Below are positions 17,826 to 27,833 of a DNA stretch of 64,000 bases, in pieces. Source of the stretch: Acidobacteriota bacterium. GTDB lineage: Bacteria > Acidobacteriota > Terriglobia > Terriglobales > Acidobacteriaceae. The DNA lies in the NCBI GenBank assembly GCA_003225055.1, contig QIAU01000139.1:1-64000 (forward strand), written 5' to 3'. A program made the position numbers and the translations under genes. Position 1 is the first letter of the stretch. Every line of letters starts with the position of its first letter. Under the pieces are notes generated by a model. That model worked only from the letters and a program-made list of their open reading frames with translations, made no database searches and had not been told where the DNA came from.

Positions 17826-20330
17826 TCACTCGTAGCGCAGCGCAACCATAGGCTCCAGAGTCGCTGCTTTGCGCGCTGGCAGTCCACCGGCGAGCAGGGC
17901 TATCGCGGAAAGCAATGCAATCACAGATCCGAAGACGAAGGGGTCGCTCGCCTTGACGCCAAATAGCTGGGATTCGATCCAACGACCGGCCAGGGCCGCG
18001 AGCGCCAGACCAATGGCGAGTCCAGCCAACATCATGCGCAGCCCTTCCCGCAACAGCAGCCAGGCGACATTCTTGCGAGTGGCGCCGAGCGCTATGCGGA
18101 CACCAATCTCTCGCGTACGGCGAGTCACCAGGTAAGCCATCACTCCGTAGAGGCCGATAGCTGCCAAGAGGCACGCTAGTCCTCCCAACGAGAGCGACAG
18201 GAAGGTGACCAATCGATCAGCAAAGAGTGAATCGTCCAGTTGTTGGTCCAATGTCCTCAGGTCGTAAACGGGTAAGGCCGGATCTAACTCCGCGACTGCC
18301 TTCCGCAACCTTCTGCTCATAGCAGCAGGATCTCCGGCTGTGCGCACATAGAAGGTGACGTGGCTGAGGGTCTTATCCTGTGCGTAAGGGATGTAGACAA
18401 AAGGATGGACGGGATCGCGAACATTCGTATGCTTGCTGTCTTCCGCTACGCCGACGATCTCGATGTCGGGATGCGCACCGCTACCCGCCCCCAACGCAAG
18501 ATGCAAGCCCACCGGATTGCGGCGAGCGAAATATCGCTGTGCCGCCGTTTTGTTAATGATCGCCACCTTGGGTGAATCCGGACCGTCAGCGGCACGGAAC
18601 TCACGCCCTGACGCAAGCGGGATTCCGAGCGTTTCGAAGTAATTGGGTCCAACCCAATTTTCGAAAAAATGCAGTTCTTCATCCGCCGCCGGGACGTAGC
18701 CTTCCAAAGTGACATCTGCGCCAGCATCGCTGTCTGTGAGGACTGGAACCCGAGCCGCACTGACGGACTCGACGCCCGGCAGCCGGGCAATGGTTTCTTG
18801 CAGGCGATCGCAGAAAGCAACCGTCCGGACAGGCGTGTAACGATTGAGACCCGGTGCGATAGAAAACTCGATCGCGTGGTCGGTGCGTAATCCGAGGCTG
18901 AGCCTCTTCAGATTAACCAAGCTGTGGGTGAACAACCCCGCTCCTGCCAACAAAGCGGCTGTCAGGCCCACCTGGCACACGATCAACGCTTTGCGGAGAA
19001 GCACATTGGTCCGAGTCCCCGAGAGACTCGATCCTTGTTCTTTGAGTGCACCGTGTACATCGACACGGGTAGAGCGGAACGCGGGCGCCAAGCCGAACAG
19101 CAAGGACGCACCGAAGGAGGCGGCTATCGCGAAGCTGAGAACCCGGTAATCCAGACCCGCTTCGAGACCAGCAACGGCTGCACCACTGGCCAAGGCGGTG
19201 ACAAGAATTTTGGTCGTCCAGGACGCCAAGCCCAATCCGAGTGCGCCACCGGCAGCGGTCAGCATCAGAATTTCGGTGAACAACTGCCTAAGGATGCGCT
19301 GCTGCGAGGCGCCGAGCGACAACCGGACCGCTACTTCACGCCGCCGAGCCTCCCCCCGTACAATTAGCAGGCTGGCCAGATTCGCGCACGCGATCAGCAG
19401 AATGAGACTTACCATCGCAGTCAGAAAAAGCAGCGGCTGTTTCGCATCGAGTTGCACAATCGGGCGTCCGTTCGCTCCAGGATCGAGGAGCAAGGGCCTG
19501 CCAACAAAACGCTCTTTGTCGGCAGCCGAGCTCTTGGACAGCGGCCACTCGAACTCGAGGAGAGCATGGTAAAGAGGTTGCACTCCACTGTGTGCCTGAG
19601 CGGGAGACAAGCCCGGTTTTAGACGCCCGAAGATCGCGACCCAGTGGTCGCTTCGATCTTCGAGTCCGTTCCAGTTGGGCGTCATTTGCGCTTTCATCGT
19701 GATGGGAACAAATATTTCTGGGACTTGACCGATCTCGACGCCACTAAAACCGGGACGGGTTACTCCAACCACCGTCAAGAGAATCCCATTTACGACAAGT
19801 TGCTGGTTCAGGACGGCAGGGTTGGCTCCGAAGTGCCGGGCCCAGTAGCCATAGCTCAACACCGCCACCTCATTTGCCCCCGGTGCAGTTTCGTCCTCGG
19901 AGGTGAAGACGCGCCCGAACACCGGATTCACGCTGAGCACCTGAAAATAGTTGCCAGACACCAGTTCACCAGCCACACGTTCGGTTTGACCGTGTCCGGC
20001 CACGCTGAGGGAAAGCGGATAACGGGCAATCACGCCGGAAAAGACCTGATTTCGATCACGCAAGTCCTTATACATCGGATAGGAAAATGTGCCGCCCTCC
20101 AGCCCATCGCTCCAGGTGTGTCCTCGAGTTGCTCCCGGCGAGCGCAGAACCACCAGTTCCTCAGGATGGGAGACCGGCAACAACCTCAAAAGAATCTGGT
20201 CAGTGAGGGAGAAGATCGCGGTGTTGGCGCCGATGCCAAGCGCCAGCGTGATTATGGATACGGCCGTGAATCCGGGAGTCTTCCGCAACTGGCGAAAAGC
20301 GTAGCGAATATCCTCGAGGAAACTGGCCAT
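17826..20330 (-). CDS. ADOP-type FtsX/MacB permease 7
   Basis: An 834-residue two-module permease. The ATG at 20330 is chosen because it yields the shared start of the array (LEDIRYAFRQLRKTPGF); the longer reading frame adds 40 unrelated residues. The first periplasmic domain has FSYPMYKDLRDRNQVFSGVI, close to permease 5, so these two form a subgroup. FtsX domain 1 has [18 protein letters not shown] with REVAVRLSLGAS. FtsX domain 2 has RTREIGVRIALGATRKNV. The C-terminus is [16 protein letters not shown]. Four transmembrane helices per module are expected in this family. Substrate unknown; the extracytoplasmic domains, which transmit ATPase motion in MacB and LolCE, are the most divergent parts between paralogues. 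Confidence 0.93.
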   Translation of the reverse strand: MASFLEDIRYAFRQLRKTPGFTAVSIITLALGIGANTAIFSLTDQILLRLLPVSHPEELVVLRSPGATRGHTWSDGLEGGTFSYPMYKDLRDRNQVFSGVIARYPLSLSVAGHGQTERVAGELVSGNYFQVLSVNPVFGRVFTSEDETAPGANEVAVLSYGYWARHFGANPAVLNQQLVVNGILLTVVGVTRPGFSGVEIGQVPEIFVPITMKAQMTPNWNGLEDRSDHWVAIFGRLKPGLSPAQAHSGVQPLYHALLEFEWPLSKSSAADKERFVGRPLLLDPGANGRPIVQLDAKQPLLFLTAMVSLILLIACANLASLLIVRGEARRREVAVRLSLGASQQRILRQLFTEILMLTAAGGALGLGLASWTTKILVTALASGAAVAGLEAGLDYRVLSFAIAASFGASLLFGLAPAFRSTRVDVHGALKEQGSSLSGTRTNVLLRKALIVCQVGLTAALLAGAGLFTHSLVNLKRLSLGLRTDHAIEFSIAPGLNRYTPVRTVAFCDRLQETIARLPGVESVSAARVPVLTDSDAGADVTLEGYVPAADEELHFFENWVGPNYFETLGIPLASGREFRAADGPDSPKVAIINKTAAQRYFARRNPVGLHLALGAGSGAHPDIEIVGVAEDSKHTNVRDPVHPFVYIPYAQDKTLSHVTFYVRTAGDPAAMSRRLRKAVAELDPALPVYDLRTLDQQLDDSLFADRLVTFLSLSLGGLACLLAAIGLYGVMAYLVTRRTREIGVRIALGATRKNVAWLLLREGLRMMLAGLAIGLALAALAGRWIESQLFGVKASDPFVFGSVIALLSAIALLAGGLPARKAATLEPMVALRYE

Positions 20331-20346
20331 TCTCGTATTTACTCCT

Positions 20347-22767
20347 CTACTCGTATCGCAGCGCCACCATGGGATCGACCGAAGCCGCACGGCGCGCGGG
20401 CACCAGGACAGATAGTATTCCGGCAAGAAACAGCGCCGTTGCCAAAGCAAAGATCACGCCGAAGTCCTTGGCTGCGTTAATCGTCACTATGGCGGAGATC
20501 AGCTTCCGTGCTGCTTCGGTCAGCAGCAGTCCAGCCAGCACGCCAACGGCCAACATCAGAGCCACGCGGCGGTAAACCGATCCGAGGACCGTAATGCGTG
20601 TCGCCCCGAGCGCCATGCGCACACCGATGTCTCGGGTTGACAGTTCTACTTCATGGCTTACCAATCCATAGAGTCCAACGACAGCAAGCGACGCCGCCAT
20701 GGCGGCGAACGTGCCAAGCAGCCAGTTTTCCAGGCGCTCGAGGACCAGTACATCAGTGACAACTTGCCGCATTGTCAGCGGCTCGCGAAAAGGCAGGCCG
20801 GGATCAAGCTCATGAAACACGCGCCGCAAGCTGGACACGATCGATTCGGGTTCGACAGCCGTCCGCACCAGGAGCGACGTCTCCGAGATCACTTGCCATT
20901 GGTCCTGGGGCGGAATCTGATAAATGGAGAAATCCATTTCGGCCATGGCAGGCTGGTAGATGTTTTGCCGGATGGAGCGCACGACGCCGACTATCCTGAG
21001 CTTGCCTATCCAGCCCTCAACGTACTTTCCGATCGGGTCTTCGCCCTCCGAAAAGAACTTCTTCACGAAGGCTTCATTGACCACGACTACGGGCTGAGAG
21101 GTACGAGTATCCAGTTGTTCATCCAGCCGCCGTCCCCGAACCAGCGAGATTCCGAGCGCGTTGAAATAGCTGGGACTGACAAAGCGGCTTTCAGCCAGGC
21201 GTTCCTGATTGGGAGGATCGGGCGGGTGTCCGACTACGTGCATGTCGCTGTTCCAGCCCCAGTTGTGGATGGGCAAAACCTGGATCAAGCCCGCGGCCTT
21301 GACGCCCGGCATGCCGTGTACTTTTTCCAGTAGAGGCCGATAAAAACTCGCGATGACATCACGGCGTTCATAAGTAGCGGGGGAGAGATCGATTTCGGAA
21401 GTCAGCAACCGATCCGGATCGAATCCAAGATCGGTTCCGCGCAGACTCGCCAGAGCACGCAACAACAGGCCGGAAGTTACGAGCAGCACCAAAGCCAGCG
21501 CCATTTGCGCCACGATGAATCCTGACCGGAGGCGGTGTTGCGCCCGGCTGGAACCGGTGCTGCCGCCTGTTTTCAGAGCGAGATTGGGAGCAATCGCCGA
21601 TAGACGAAATGCCGGTCCGACTCCCGCCACCAGACTGGTCAGGATGGCGAGAGTGATCGCGACCAGCAGAGCGGTCGTATCAAGATGTACCTCAGCGCCT
21701 CGCGCCAGCGCGGCGATCAACAGAGTTCGAATTGCCTTCAGCAACCCGGCGGCCAAAACCGTGCCTGCGAGTGCGCCGAGAGAAGCAAGTAGGATGGCTT
21801 CGGTCAGCATCTGCCGCACAACCCGGGTACGGCCGGCCCCGACGGCACAGCGAAGCGCTACTTCCCTCTCGCGCTGAACTCCGTGAGCAAGCAGCAGCCC
21901 AGCGACGTTGACGCAACCTATCGCCAACAGCGCGAGTACGGCGAAAATCAGAACCTTGAGCGGTGCAACGGTGTTGCCCACGATGCCTGCGCTAATCCCG
22001 ACGAGCTGCATGCGGCGGCCCTTGCGTTCGGGAAATGCCCGTCCGATGTCGCCCAACACGCGGTTCATGTCGGCTTGTGCCTGCTCGCGGGAAGTGCCGT
22101 CCTTGAGCCTTGCCATGGTGGGCAGCCAGTGCGAGCCGCGGGCTTCGGCCAAGGCTCTTGGCATGTGCAGGGGAGTGTAGATCGCGCCTCGTACGCTGAT
22201 GGGATAGCGGAATCCGGCAGGCATTACCCCAATGACCGTGTACGGCAGACCATCCAGCTTGATGGTTTGGCTGATGGCGCCAGCTTGCGATCCGAAATAC
22301 TGCTGCCAGGCCTCATAGCTTAAAACAGCAATGTCATCCCTGCCGGGCTGGTCCGCGCCGGCGGAAAACGTTCTGCCCAGGTAAGGAGCAACTCCGAAGA
22401 TTTCAAAGAAGTTGTCCGTACCTGAGACTTTCGGAACAGCCACCGGTCCGGAAGGTCCTTCGAAGTTCGCGCCGTAAGAATTGAAAGCTGCCAGCGCGGA
22501 AAACACGTGGTTCTCACGTCGCCAATCGAGATACTCCGGATAGGAAGCAGGCTGGGTGTAACCCTGCGGCGACCACGTCTGGAGAGAAAAGATGCGGTCG
22601 GAACGGTCGTAGGGAAGCGGGCGGATCAGCATGGCATAAATGACGCTGAATACGGCTGTGCTGACACCTATCGCCAGTGCCAGGGTGAACACCACGGTCG
22701 TAGTGAAGCCCGGCCTTTTGCGTATTTGCCGGAGCGCGTAACGAACGTCTTGAGCCAGTCCGGTCAT
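20347..22767 (-). CDS. ADOP-type FtsX/MacB permease 6
   Basis: An 806-residue permease. Its periplasmic domain has YPEYLDWRRENHVFSALAAF, placing it with permeases 1, 2 and 3 and apart from 4, 5, 7 and 8. FtsX domain 1 contains LLAIGCVNVAGLLLAHG and REVALRCAVGAGRTRV, with Gly and Val replacing the Ala and Leu seen in other copies. FtsX domain 2 contains STRDIGVRMALGATRITV. The end is [16 protein letters not shown]. Only 12 bp separate it from permease 5 upstream. The second half has the usual periplasmic block starting LRGTDLGFDPDRLLTSEIDL. It has no ATPase domain and must borrow one. Confidence 0.93.
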   Translation of the reverse strand: MTGLAQDVRYALRQIRKRPGFTTTVVFTLALAIGVSTAVFSVIYAMLIRPLPYDRSDRIFSLQTWSPQGYTQPASYPEYLDWRRENHVFSALAAFNSYGANFEGPSGPVAVPKVSGTDNFFEIFGVAPYLGRTFSAGADQPGRDDIAVLSYEAWQQYFGSQAGAISQTIKLDGLPYTVIGVMPAGFRYPISVRGAIYTPLHMPRALAEARGSHWLPTMARLKDGTSREQAQADMNRVLGDIGRAFPERKGRRMQLVGISAGIVGNTVAPLKVLIFAVLALLAIGCVNVAGLLLAHGVQREREVALRCAVGAGRTRVVRQMLTEAILLASLGALAGTVLAAGLLKAIRTLLIAALARGAEVHLDTTALLVAITLAILTSLVAGVGPAFRLSAIAPNLALKTGGSTGSSRAQHRLRSGFIVAQMALALVLLVTSGLLLRALASLRGTDLGFDPDRLLTSEIDLSPATYERRDVIASFYRPLLEKVHGMPGVKAAGLIQVLPIHNWGWNSDMHVVGHPPDPPNQERLAESRFVSPSYFNALGISLVRGRRLDEQLDTRTSQPVVVVNEAFVKKFFSEGEDPIGKYVEGWIGKLRIVGVVRSIRQNIYQPAMAEMDFSIYQIPPQDQWQVISETSLLVRTAVEPESIVSSLRRVFHELDPGLPFREPLTMRQVVTDVLVLERLENWLLGTFAAMAASLAVVGLYGLVSHEVELSTRDIGVRMALGATRITVLGSVYRRVALMLAVGVLAGLLLTEAARKLISAIVTINAAKDFGVIFALATALFLAGILSVLVPARRAASVDPMVALRYE

Positions 22768-22779
22768 GGTTCATCCTTA

Positions 22780-25287
22780 TTATTCATAGCGCAGCGCCAC
22801 CATGGGATCGACCTTGGCGGCGCGGCGGGCGGGCAACGCAGCCGCCGCGAGCGCAACTGCCAAGATCGCTGCGCAGACAACAACGAGCGTCACCGGATCG
22901 TAATTTGAAATTCCAAATAACCGATTGCGCACCGTGCGAGTCAACAGCAACGCGAGGGGCATTCCGAGGGCAATGCCAATCGTCGCCAACCGGGCTACGT
23001 CAGAAAGCACCATTCGGACAACTTCGCTGCGACTGGCTCCCATTGCGATTCGTATGCCGATTTCCCGCGTGCGCTGCGCGGCCGAGTACGCCAGCACGCC
23101 ATAAATGCCAATCGCCGCCATCAGCGCGGCGAGCAGACCGAACGAGGTGGCCAGCAAGGCGATCACACGATCGTCGCTCAGGTTTTCATCCACCTGCTCT
23201 TGCATGGTTCGGAAGGCATCAAGAACGAGCTTTGAATCGAGCGCCTGCATGCCGGCGCGGATCGTGGACTCTGCGGCCTTGGGATCTTGCCAGGTGCGCA
23301 CGTAAAAGGTCATTCCGAAGCGGTAAACAACACCTAGCTGCGAGTCCTGCAAGTAAGGTGTGAAAACCGCACGACGGATGTTCTCGCGAACACCGTTATG
23401 CTTTGCATCTTTGACAACCCCCACGATCTCGATGTTCGGCTTTACGTCGCCAGCGCCGGCACAGAAGTAGTGGCCGAGCGCATCTTGAGGCCGCCCGAAG
23501 TAGCGCCTGGCGAAAGTCTCGTTTACCACCGCCACCTTCTGCGTACCCGAACGGTCGTGCTCCTCGATTTCCCTGCCAGCAAGCAAAGGCATTTTCATTG
23601 TCGAGAAATATTTAGCGCTCACCCGCGCCCATTCGACGTTCATGTCTTCACCTTCGGCAGCACGATAGCCGGCGATGGTAATGTTGTTTCCCCAATTGTT
23701 TTCGGCGAGCTCAGGATCATTCGTGGCCGCAGCGGATCGGAGACCGGGCATACTGGCCAGCTTGTCCAGTATTTCTTGATATAGGGCAATGGTCTGATTG
23801 TCCTCGTATCCAGCTAGCTTCGGGTCGACGGCAAAAGTGAGCAAATGGTCTGTGGTAAACCCGACATCAAGTGTTTTCAGATTGTGTAAAGAACGGGCAA
23901 AAAGGCCTGCTCCGATCAGCAACAATAGGCTGAGCGCGATTTGTGCGGCTACGGACGAGCAACGCAAGTAAGCCGATCCGCCCGCAACTACGGCTGCTTG
24001 TTGTTTTAGCGCCTGAGTGACGTCAGGTCGGCGAAATTGCAATGCCGGAACCAAACTGAAGAGCACGCTCACGAACAGCGTCAACCCGAAGTTGAACATC
24101 AGAATTCGCTGGTCGGGACGCGAGCTGAAGGCAAGATGGCCGGCCTTGCCGCTTAAAATTGTGTGAATCAATAAAGCAGCTATCTGCGGGGCCACGACGA
24201 TTCCAATTGCACCGCCCGCAAGTCCCAACAGCATGCCTTCTGCCAACAACTGCTGCATCAGCCGCCGCCGCTGTGCCCCCAGTGCGTAGCGGACTGAGAT
24301 CTCGCGAGTACGCCGCGCCACTCGCACCAGCAGCAGACTGGCTACATTCGCGCACGACATGAACGCCACCAGCCCTGCCAATGCCATTACGATCAGCAAG
24401 GTTGTGGACATTGTTGCGTGCATGGGTACACCTTTCGAGCCGTCATGGAGAAACAAATGAGAGTTTGTGAGGAAAGCATCGCGGAATCGTTGCGAGGTGC
24501 GCCCTATTTGCTTAAGCTCTTCCGCGCGAATCGAACGCCAAAGAGCATCGATAGCTGCCTGGCCCTGCGGGTGTGTGAGCCCGGGCTTGAACCTTCCGAC
24601 GATGTTCAGCCACTTTGATCGACGTTCTTCGAGATCATTCCAGCCCGGGGTTATCTCCGGTTTCATCGTCATGGGCACAAGGACCCCCGGGTTATCTCCG
24701 CTGACCACGCTATGAAAACTGGGCGGCGCAACACCAATCACAGTAAAAGGATGGCCATTGATCGAAATACTCTGGTTCACAATCTTCGGATCGGCGCCGA
24801 ACCGGCGCTGCCAATAGTTAAAGCTGAGCACCGCGACGGGATTGCCTTCTTGCACCAAATCGTCCGAGGACACCAACAAACGGCCGAGTGCAGGCTGGAG
24901 CCCAAGCACATCGAAGTAATTGCCGGAAACCAACTCCGCGTCCGCCAAGTCAGGTTGGTTGTGCCATTGCACACTGACCTGCGCCCAAGCAGTGGCAATG
25001 AGTCCGCTGAAAACGGAATTGCGGTCGCGCAAATCGCGGTACATGGGGTAGGAAAATACCTTTTGGGAGCCGCCACGAGCGTGCGTGCTTCCCGTATCGC
25101 CGCCTGAAAATCGCAGGAACACAAGTCGGTTTGGTTCTTTCACGGGCAGACTGCGCAACAGCGCTTGGTCGAGCAACGTGTAAATTGCCGTGTTGGCGCC
25201 GATGCCGAGAGCCAGCGTGAGCACCGCCACAATCGTGAAGGCAGGCGACTTCCGCAGCAGCCTCAATCCGTATCGAACGTCTTCCAT
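22780..25287 (-). CDS. ADOP-type FtsX/MacB permease 5
   Basis: An 835-residue permease. The ATG at 25287 has GAGGA six bases before it and gives MEDVRYGLRLLRKSPAF; the ATG four codons earlier has no comparable site. The first periplasmic domain contains FSYPMYRDLRDRNSVFSGLI and the phrase SGNYFDVLGLQPALGRLL, closest to permease 7. FtsX domain 1 has VAFMSCANVASLLLVRV, where the otherwise conserved LLIACAN is altered, and RRTREISVRYALGAQRRRL. FtsX domain 2 has [18 protein letters not shown]. It ends [16 protein letters not shown]. The 29-bp gap to permease 4 upstream is the largest between intact members of the array. Confidence 0.93.
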   Translation of the reverse strand: MEDVRYGLRLLRKSPAFTIVAVLTLALGIGANTAIYTLLDQALLRSLPVKEPNRLVFLRFSGGDTGSTHARGGSQKVFSYPMYRDLRDRNSVFSGLIATAWAQVSVQWHNQPDLADAELVSGNYFDVLGLQPALGRLLVSSDDLVQEGNPVAVLSFNYWQRRFGADPKIVNQSISINGHPFTVIGVAPPSFHSVVSGDNPGVLVPMTMKPEITPGWNDLEERRSKWLNIVGRFKPGLTHPQGQAAIDALWRSIRAEELKQIGRTSQRFRDAFLTNSHLFLHDGSKGVPMHATMSTTLLIVMALAGLVAFMSCANVASLLLVRVARRTREISVRYALGAQRRRLMQQLLAEGMLLGLAGGAIGIVVAPQIAALLIHTILSGKAGHLAFSSRPDQRILMFNFGLTLFVSVLFSLVPALQFRRPDVTQALKQQAAVVAGGSAYLRCSSVAAQIALSLLLLIGAGLFARSLHNLKTLDVGFTTDHLLTFAVDPKLAGYEDNQTIALYQEILDKLASMPGLRSAAATNDPELAENNWGNNITIAGYRAAEGEDMNVEWARVSAKYFSTMKMPLLAGREIEEHDRSGTQKVAVVNETFARRYFGRPQDALGHYFCAGAGDVKPNIEIVGVVKDAKHNGVRENIRRAVFTPYLQDSQLGVVYRFGMTFYVRTWQDPKAAESTIRAGMQALDSKLVLDAFRTMQEQVDENLSDDRVIALLATSFGLLAALMAAIGIYGVLAYSAAQRTREIGIRIAMGASRSEVVRMVLSDVARLATIGIALGMPLALLLTRTVRNRLFGISNYDPVTLVVVCAAILAVALAAAALPARRAAKVDPMVALRYE

Positions 25288-25316
25288 CACGTTCCTCATC
25301 GTTCACCCGAAATATT

Positions 25317-27827
25317 TCACTCGTATCTCAGCGCCACCATGGGATCGACCTTGGTCGCTCGCCAAGCCGGCGTGAGGGCCGCAGCGACGGAAACAGTCAT
25401 CAGCAGTGCGGCAGCCCCCAGTATGGTAGAAGGATCGTACGGACTCAGGCCGAACAGCAGGCTGCTTACACTGCGTGCAGCCGAAAGTGCCAAAAACAAG
25501 CCTGCGGCAATGCCGCTACCAATTAAAACGAGTGTCTGACGCAAAACAAGCCAAAGGACCGTCTTACGTGAAGCCCCTAAGGCTAACCTGATCCCGATCT
25601 CACCGGTCCGCCGTGCAACCGCAAACGCCGTAACTCCATAGAGATCGATGCAAGCGACAATTAACGCCAGGGCACCAAAGACGGTCGTCAGCCTGGTAAT
25701 CAGCCGTTCCTGCGCCAGATTGCTGCTCACCTGTTCTGCCAAAGTGGTAATTTTCCCGATGGGGAGATCGGGATCGATACTCTTAAGAACCTGGCGCACC
25801 TGTTCGGTTAACGAGGCAGGATTGGCGATAGCACGAACGTCGAGGCTGTGAACGTCGGGAACAAACTGCAACAACGGGAAGTAGACCAGGGGTGGTGCGT
25901 TTTCCCGAGGGCCATTGATCTGGGCGTCGGCGACGACCCCGATGATTTGAAACTCGCCTGCAGAGCTGGAGTCAAAGCCGAAACGTCGGCCGATAGGATC
26001 TTCGTCCGCGAAGAGTTTGCGGGCCAGCATTTGATTAATTGTCGCCACATGTGGGGCCCTCTCGGTGTCGCGGGCAGTAAACTCGCGCCCGCGCAGGAGC
26101 GGAATCCGCGTGTTTTCGAAGTACTCCAAGCTGACCACATTCACCTGTGGCGTTGCCGCGACCCTGGCGGCTCCTGGCACGTATATGTCACTGGCGCTCC
26201 TGCAGCTAGAGGCAAGCGGGCAAACGGCAAGAGACGCCGACCTTACTCCGGGGAGAGCTTGCACACGATCGAGGACCTCGTGGTAAAGCGAAAGCAGTTG
26301 ATCATGGCGGTAATGCCGGATGCTCGTATCGAGCCAGACACTGAGGATATGCTCGCGATCAAATCCAGGATCGAGCCGCACAAAATTTCGCAAGGTGCGA
26401 AGGAACAGGCCAGCGCCGACCATAAGCACAAGCGATAGGGCAAATTGTGCGACGACCAGAGCCTGTCGGAGTGGCCATTGGGCTCGCGTAAGCTGGGTGC
26501 TGGACGCCCGCGTCGCGCTTGCCTTGAGAGCATTGATGGGTTCGATGCGGGATCCTTGGAACGCCGGAGCCGAGCCGAAGAGAAGCCCTGCGGCCACCAC
26601 AACGGCGATGCTGAAGAGCAGGACTCGCGCATCCGGCGCAAGATTGAGCGGAATGGGGAACGATTCGAGGGATGCCCATTTGGGCAAGACCCGGTCACAG
26701 CCGTAGGCCACCCAGATCCCAAGCAAACCACCAAGAATCGAAAGCAGCAAAGATTCCGTCAGAAGCTGCCGGACGAGGCGGCTTCGGGTCGCGCCAATTG
26801 ACAGCCGTACTGCCATCTCGCGCATGCGGTTCGTACCCCGTGCCAGCAGCAGGCTGGCAAGATTCGCGCAAGCGATCAGCAACACCAGGCCGACCATTGC
26901 TGTCAACACCAGCAGCGGTCGTGCGAACTGTCTTTGCAATGTTTTGATTCCCTGTCCGCCGGGCTCAACGACTAGCTGATCATTGAATCGAGCCTGCCCG
27001 TCTTGAGTGGTTGCTCCTACGCCCTTCTCCCACGCATCTTCGGAAAACAGTTGGTTCAGGGTTCCGGAAATATGGCCCAATTCGTCCCGATGTCTCGCCC
27101 GCAGCACGAGTTCCAGCCAAGTAATGTCGTCTTGTAATACCCACGGCCTCTCCTGATGCGCGGCGGTGCTTTTGCTGTAGTGTTGGGCGTAATCGAGGGA
27201 CGACTGCATCATGAGCGGAAGCCAAAAATCCGGTGCTCTTCCCGGCTCCACGCCAAAGAAGTTGCGCGCCGCGACTCCCACCACCGTGAGACTCACGCCA
27301 TTAACAATCAGTTCGCGCCCAACCACGTGAGGATCAGCCGCGAAGCAACGGTTCCAGCACGCGTAACTGATCACCGCCACTGGATGTCCATCGATATTTC
27401 GATTGTCTTCGGCGCTTAGCAGTCTGCCGACTAACGGAAATGTTCCAAACGTCTGGAAAAAATTTCCCGATACAAGTTGGCCCTTCGTCAGCTGGAGCTG
27501 GCTTTTCCCAATTCCCACGTAGAAATCGCCTACCGGAGTCATCGCAGCCAGGCTTGCCGAACCAGGCATTGTCTTCAACATCCGGTCGTAAAGTGGATAA
27601 GAGACTCGCGTCTCGTCCGCAAACCGGTCATGCTGCCGAATCAGGAAAAGCTGCTCGGGACTCGGCACGGGTAAGGATTTCAGCAGAACCGCATTGACCA
27701 GAGTGAAAATGCCGGTGTTGGCGCCCGTCCCCAACGACAGAATAAGGACAGCAACCGCCGTAAACCCAGGGTTTTTGCGCAACTGCCGCCATGCGTATTT
27801 AAGGTCCTGGATCAAGCCACTCCTCAC
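25317..27827 (-). CDS. ADOP-type FtsX/MacB permease 4
   Basis: An 836-residue permease starting with GTG at 27827, supported by GAGGGAAC directly before it; that site overlaps the stop codon of permease 3, so translation is probably coupled. The first periplasmic domain (RVSYPLYDRMLKTMPGSASL) belongs to neither of the two subgroups seen in the other copies. FtsX domain 1 shows [16 protein letters not shown] and MREMAVRLSIGATRSRL. FtsX domain 2 shows [19 protein letters not shown], with Gly in place of the usual Arg. It ends [15 protein letters not shown]. Two-module topology and the absence of an ATPase domain match the rest of the array. Confidence 0.93.
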   Translation of the reverse strand: MRSGLIQDLKYAWRQLRKNPGFTAVAVLILSLGTGANTGIFTLVNAVLLKSLPVPSPEQLFLIRQHDRFADETRVSYPLYDRMLKTMPGSASLAAMTPVGDFYVGIGKSQLQLTKGQLVSGNFFQTFGTFPLVGRLLSAEDNRNIDGHPVAVISYACWNRCFAADPHVVGRELIVNGVSLTVVGVAARNFFGVEPGRAPDFWLPLMMQSSLDYAQHYSKSTAAHQERPWVLQDDITWLELVLRARHRDELGHISGTLNQLFSEDAWEKGVGATTQDGQARFNDQLVVEPGGQGIKTLQRQFARPLLVLTAMVGLVLLIACANLASLLLARGTNRMREMAVRLSIGATRSRLVRQLLTESLLLSILGGLLGIWVAYGCDRVLPKWASLESFPIPLNLAPDARVLLFSIAVVVAAGLLFGSAPAFQGSRIEPINALKASATRASSTQLTRAQWPLRQALVVAQFALSLVLMVGAGLFLRTLRNFVRLDPGFDREHILSVWLDTSIRHYRHDQLLSLYHEVLDRVQALPGVRSASLAVCPLASSCRSASDIYVPGAARVAATPQVNVVSLEYFENTRIPLLRGREFTARDTERAPHVATINQMLARKLFADEDPIGRRFGFDSSSAGEFQIIGVVADAQINGPRENAPPLVYFPLLQFVPDVHSLDVRAIANPASLTEQVRQVLKSIDPDLPIGKITTLAEQVSSNLAQERLITRLTTVFGALALIVACIDLYGVTAFAVARRTGEIGIRLALGASRKTVLWLVLRQTLVLIGSGIAAGLFLALSAARSVSSLLFGLSPYDPSTILGAAALLMTVSVAAALTPAWRATKVDPMVALRYE

Positions 27828-27833
27828 GTTCCC